DNA of 22,681 bases from a virus. Of this stretch, positions 20,658 through 22,681 are shown one piece after another; position 1 is the stretch's first letter; the number at the start of each line of letters is the position of its first letter. Where the stretch lies: IMG/VR virus record IMGVR_UViG_3300042310_000245, positions 1-22,681 of that record. One strand, given 5' to 3'. The notes below the pieces were generated by a model that worked only from the letters and a program-made list of their open reading frames with translations, did not search any database and was not told the DNA's origin. The translations under genes were made by a program, and so were the position numbers.

Positions 20658-21619
20658 AGTCTCATACCCATGATAATACTAGTTTGAAACGTATCGCGGT
20701 TAATTTGAATTAAACTATCACGAAAACTTAACATAATGTTTTCGTCTTTATAGCATTCAAGCGCGTTAAGTAAGTAACCAACGTCGATACCTTCACTTGT
20801 TTTTGTGCCACTTGAATGAATGAATGGCACACTTGCAAGCGTATCACCGTGATGAATAAAATCTAACGTCTTATCGGTAACAGTTAATATTACACCCTGT
20901 AATTTAGGTGGTAAAAAAGGCGTAACGTCTTTTATCGCCTGGATTAACAATTTTCTATTAACGTCAATGTCGCCGTTAATTGTCGTATTGAACACTTTTG
21001 AAAAATCAGGATAACGATGGTCAATTAACCGCACTTCAATAGTCCAATCATCGCCCGTAAATTTGGCATGAGTTTCTGTCACTGTCATCAAACAAGATGT
21101 TTTAATCTTACTTAGTATGAGTAGTGCTTCAGATGGAATTAACGCGCTAAAATCAGGGCCCGTTTCGCCTATCGCAGTATTCATGATAAGTTTATGGCCA
21201 TCACTACCAACCACTTGTAATTTATTATTTTCACGCTTGAATTGCATGCCTTTTAAATAATAGCGCACTTCTTTCGGTCCACCCGTCATCTTTAACCATT
21301 TTGAATTAATAAAGTTGGCGGGTATATGTTGAATACCAATAATTTTATTGTCATCTTTAGCAACTTGAAAAAACGCGCGTTCTGATAACGGCAACGCGTT
21401 ACCTTTAACGGTTAAATCTGCGGTGATATCTGTTAACTTAAACGCTTTAATTTTAGCTAACTCTAAAACCACGCTTTTATTGTGATGCTTATACAATTCA
21501 ACGCTTAACGTTGAAGTGTTAATCTTTACGCAGTCGCTTTCGAATTTTGCGACGTGATACCCTGCAGCGCGTTCTTTTAACGCTTGTTTTACTACTTCAG
21601 CGAAAATTATATTTTTCAT
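20654..21619 (-). CDS. dnaN-like: DNA polymerase III beta-subunit-like sliding clamp (DnaN family)
   Basis: 321 residues, against about 366 for bacterial DnaN. Domains 2 and 3 are clear: VRYYLKGMQFKRENNKLQVV plus GSDGHKL (about residues 117-143, compare VRYYLNGMLF...TDGHRL in E. coli), LIDHRYPDFSKVF (FPDYRRV), LPPKLQGVILTV (KFRGVRL), GYLLNALECYKDENIMLSFRD (about 278-298), and the terminal SIIMGMRL, the equivalent of YVVMPMRL. Domain 1 is about 20-30 residues shorter and hard to align. The protein should form a ring on DNA that tethers a polymerase. It is the third gene of a short leftward operon, with AGAGA upstream of the ATG. No clamp loader is seen in the window, so host loader use is likely. 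Confidence 0.88.
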   Translation of the reverse strand: MKNIIFAEVVKQALKERAAGYHVAKFESDCVKINTSTLSVELYKHHNKSVVLELAKIKAFKLTDITADLTVKGNALPLSERAFFQVAKDDNKIIGIQHIPANFINSKWLKMTGGPKEVRYYLKGMQFKRENNKLQVVGSDGHKLIMNTAIGETGPDFSALIPSEALLILSKIKTSCLMTVTETHAKFTGDDWTIEVRLIDHRYPDFSKVFNTTINGDIDVNRKLLIQAIKDVTPFLPPKLQGVILTVTDKTLDFIHHGDTLASVPFIHSSGTKTSEGIDVGYLLNALECYKDENIMLSFRDSLIQINRDTFQTSIIMGMRL

Positions 21620-21696
21620 TGTTATTCTCTATTTTTATTAGGTGCAAAATTACACCGCATAACGCGCGAGTTAGTCACGCGCTATACGTTGGAATC

Positions 21697-21855
21697 TTAC
21701 GCGTGCCACGCCTTGCAAGCGCGCCGACTTAAATAATAGTAGGCGCTGCTATCTGATAATTGATATTCACTAAGCATTGCGCGCGCTTCTTTTATAGTGT
21801 CAAACGCGTCGACTGTTTCAAGATAGCCTGCACTTTTACGTTGTATGTAAATCAT
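21697..21855 (-). CDS. Small conserved-looking phage protein, 52 aa
   Basis: ATG 21855 overlaps the upstream TGA as ATGA. The 52 codons begin MIYIQRKSAGYLETVDAFDT and continue with ARAMLSEYQLSDSSAYYYLS, then RRACKAWHA. From memory, this YLETVDEF ... EYxLSD ... YYYLSxRxCKAW pattern recurs in many phages and plasmids, with no assigned function. It is soluble, and the fold is probably alpha/beta. It is missed by a 60-residue cut-off but is among the more convincing small genes here. 77 bases separate it from the clamp ATG. Confidence 0.75.
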   Translation of the reverse strand: MIYIQRKSAGYLETVDAFDTIKEARAMLSEYQLSDSSAYYYLSRRACKAWHA

Positions 21856-22130
21856 AGCGCAGCTCCTATTTTCGACGCGTCAAAACAAAATGAATACCCG
21901 CGACCGTCCGCGCTATCACCATATCGCATGTTATCTAAATTCCAATTTAAGTTATGTTTAGCCACTAAAGCCTTAACTGCTTCAAAATGGCAGTCAACGC
22001 CGTCGAATTCATGCGGGTATGAAATAGTAACTTCGAAACCTTTAAAGGTGCCATGAGATGCGGTGAAGGCTTTTATTCTACTGCCGCGTGAATTTGACGC
22101 GCTTATATACTTAGTATGGATTGCAATCAT
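21852..22130 (-). CDS. Small conserved phage/plasmid protein, 92 aa, unknown function
   Basis: I choose ATG 22130 because AGAGAGA lies a few bases upstream and homologues I recall begin M-I-A-I-H-T-K-Y-I. The frame opening at 22184 would start within the promoter. The body reads IHTKYISASNSRGSRIKAFT, then HFEAVKALVAKH, and ends WNLDNMRYGDSADGRGYSFC. This is a pattern I know from hypothetical proteins of phages and plasmids (no assigned function). It probably has an alpha/beta fold with no membrane segment. It is first in the clamp operon and overlaps the next gene as ATGA. Confidence 0.75.
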   Translation of the reverse strand: MIAIHTKYISASNSRGSRIKAFTASHGTFKGFEVTISYPHEFDGVDCHFEAVKALVAKHNLNWNLDNMRYGDSADGRGYSFCFDASKIGAAL

Positions 22131-22154
22131 TGTCATTCTCTCTATAGTGTAGTT

Positions 22155-22174
22155 AGTCATCAAAATGGATGACT
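22155..22174. promoter_or_regulatory. Perfect inverted repeat in the leader of the clamp operon
   Basis: AGTCATC (22155-22161) and GATGACT (22168-22174) are perfect complements with a six-base gap. It lies immediately downstream of the predicted transcription start (about 22176), so it could be an operator or a 5'-leader hairpin. It has no T-tract. Confidence 0.55.
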
Positions 22175-22182
22175 TGCTAAAC

Positions 22183-22210
22183 ATTATAAAGCAATAAAAA
22201 TTAAATGCAA
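22183..22210 (-). promoter_or_regulatory. Predicted leftward promoter of the sliding-clamp operon
   Basis: On the minus strand TATAAT (22188-22183) is a perfect -10 box, preceded after 16 bases by TTGCAT (22210-22205). The leader to the ATG at 22130 is about 45 bases and carries AGAGAGA as Shine-Dalgarno. Confidence 0.75.
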
Positions 22211-22223
22211 CACTTTTTATTGC
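22191..22223. promoter_or_regulatory. 10-bp inverted repeat straddling the clamp-operon -35 box
   Basis: GCAATAAAAA (22191-22200) and TTTTTATTGC (22214-22223) are perfect complements separated by 13 bases that contain the -35 box. The layout is that of an operator for a dimeric regulator. The same GCAATA core is clustered at 20391-20503. Confidence 0.6.
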
Positions 22224-22257
22224 ATATAGTTGAATTGTGGTTAGTGGTATGCATTAT

Positions 22258-22289
22258 GTAGTCAGCCTAAAGGGTGTCAGACTGACTAC
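22258..22289. repeat. 8-bp inverted repeat GTAGTCAG / CTGACTAC
   Basis: GTAGTCAG at 22258-22265 and CTGACTAC at 22282-22289, with a 16-base spacer. A third copy, GTAGTCAG, lies at 22325-22332, so CTGACTAC can pair with either side. Confidence 0.8.
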
Positions 22290-22323
22290 GCGCAACCCCG
22301 CGCCTGTACTGGGCTGGAGGTGT
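22289..22323. repeat. GC-rich element, copy A
   Basis: A 35-base element beginning CGCGCAACCCCGCGCC and ending ACTGGGCTGGAGGTGT. It aligns to copy B (22453-22486) with about 29 of 34 identical positions and one gap. It is enclosed by CTGACTAC and GTAGTCAG. Confidence 0.8.
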
Positions 22324-22340
22324 TGTAGTCAGTTGTAGGT

Positions 22341-22415
22341 AGTATATTTATTATAAGATAAGAATTATAATATATACCATAATAATAATAAGGTATATAA
22401 TAATATATATAAAAG
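22341..22415. other. AT-rich tract, possible DNA-unwinding element
   Basis: About 75 bases, close to nine-tenths A/T, between the two GC-rich copies. It contains the perfect inverted repeat TATATACC (22371-22378) / GGTATATA (22392-22399). GTAGGTA (22335-22341) and TACCTAC (22433-22439) flank it as inverted copies. Confidence 0.7.
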
Positions 22416-22452
22416 ACGTGCGGGTAAAGTATTACCTACCGCTGACCACAAT

Positions 22453-22486
22453 CGCGCAAACCCACGCCACCACTGGGCGGAGGTGT
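22453..22486. repeat. GC-rich element, copy B
   Basis: A 34-base element beginning CGCGCAAACCCACGCC and ending ACTGGGCGGAGGTGT, the second copy of 22289-22323 in the same orientation. CTGACCAC precedes it, comparable to CTGACTAC before copy A. Confidence 0.8.
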
Positions 22487-22539
22487 AGGCAGTCACACTG
22501 TTTTTAATTGCCTACATATGCTTACATGACTGCCTACAC
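22483..22539. repeat. 13-bp perfect inverted repeat GTGTAGGCAGTCA / TGACTGCCTACAC
   Basis: Arms at 22483-22495 and 22527-22539, separated by 31 bases. The spacer holds a further half-site, TTGCCTACA. The arms resemble the GTAGTCAG motif on the other side of the AT-rich tract. Confidence 0.9.
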
Positions 22540-22542
22540 TAT

Positions 22543-22681
22543 CAGGGCATACAGCAGGGCATACAGCAGGGCATACAGCAGGGCATACAGCAGGGCATAC
22601 AGCAGGGCATACAGCAGGGCATACAGCAGGGCAGACAGCAGGGCAGACAGCAGGGCAGACAGCAGGGCAGACAGCAGGGCA
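22543..22681. repeat. 12-bp tandem array, CAGGGCATACAG then CAGGGCAGACAG
   Basis: Seven perfect copies of CAGGGCATACAG (22543-22626) are followed by four perfect copies of CAGGGCAGACAG (22627-22674) and a partial unit cut by the window edge. The two blocks differ by a single T-to-G change per unit. There are no spacers, so it is not a CRISPR array. Total copy number is unknown. Confidence 0.95.

Larger units (their letters stand above)
22224..22681. other. Gene-free right end, origin-like repeat region
   Basis: No convincing coding frame in about 460 bases. The stretch holds, in order, an 8-bp inverted repeat, a GC-rich element, an AT-rich tract, a second copy of the GC-rich element, a 13-bp inverted repeat and a 12-bp tandem array. 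An ATG at 22526 opens a frame through the array (RAYS repeats) to the window edge, but has no Shine-Dalgarno. Confidence 0.6.

Noticed and set aside
22543-22681. CRISPR array
   Set aside because: The repeats are contiguous 12-mers without unique spacers, and no cas genes are present; the Cas4-like nuclease is a DUF2800 replication-operon protein.
22526-22681. ORF starting ATG at 22526 and reading RAYS/RADS repeats to the edge
   Set aside because: No Shine-Dalgarno, only five codons before the repeats, and a repeat of 12 bp is open in most frames by default. It stays possible if the frame continues beyond the window.
1-22681. tRNA genes, integrase or attachment sites
   Set aside because: No cloverleaf-like segment, integrase motif or flanking host-like sequence was seen by eye; absence outside the window cannot be judged.

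Overview
The window is part of a tailed-phage genome, or a very recent prophage. The layout of large internal-virion-type proteins, short tail fibres, a compact lysis cassette and a dense replication block suggests a podovirus-like phage of a Gram-negative, probably proteobacterial, host. That host call is an inference from gene families and a GC content that looks mid-40s by eye. I see no terminase, portal or capsid gene, no integrase, no repressor, no tRNA and no CRISPR array. The head genes presumably lie left of base 1.

Bases 5-7660, + strand: late genes. Two large virion proteins of the internal/ejection type come first, then a tail fibre, a tail protein with a DUF1566/Lcl-type C-type-lectin fold, a fibre-associated protein and a small ferritin-like protein. 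The lysis cassette follows: a coiled-coil plus membrane-anchor protein, two paralogous holin-like proteins and a GH24 endolysin. Most neighbours share TAATG or ATGA stop/start overlaps.

Bases 7649-13532, - strand: a chain of about 17 mostly overlapping early genes. In transcription order it holds a VRR-NUC nuclease, several tiny membrane or soluble proteins, a small helix-turn-helix protein, a C5 cytosine methyltransferase, four tiny ORFs, a degenerate HNH protein, a DUF3310 protein and an SNF2-type helicase. Eight of these genes are shorter than 60 codons and would be missed by a 60-residue cut-off.

Bases 13533-13614: a divergent control region with a plausible promoter for each arm built on repeated TTGCAA motifs.

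Bases 13615-20083, + strand: replication genes. They encode two small unknown proteins, a Cas4/AddB-like Fe-S nuclease, a candidate ssDNA-binding protein, a family A DNA polymerase with 3'-5' exonuclease, and a primase-SF3 helicase fusion. The polymerase start codon sits directly after a hairpin and U-tract, with its Shine-Dalgarno on the far side of the hairpin.

Bases 20084-20653: mostly gene-free, between convergent transcripts. It holds a terminator for each direction, three pairs of short direct repeats and a cluster of five GCAATA/TATTGC motifs. Bases 20534-22130, - strand: a small operon encoding two small proteins and a DnaN-like sliding clamp, with a gene remnant and a possible tiny membrane peptide at its end. 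Its promoter is straddled by a perfect 10-bp inverted repeat carrying the same GCAATA motif.

Bases 22224-22681: gene-free, with nested inverted repeats, a duplicated GC-rich element flanking a roughly 75-bp AT-rich tract, and a 12-bp tandem array running off the window. This is the best origin-like structure in the window. The combination of a phage sliding clamp, Pol A, primase-helicase, Fe-S nuclease and repeat-rich control regions suggests a largely self-contained replication module.
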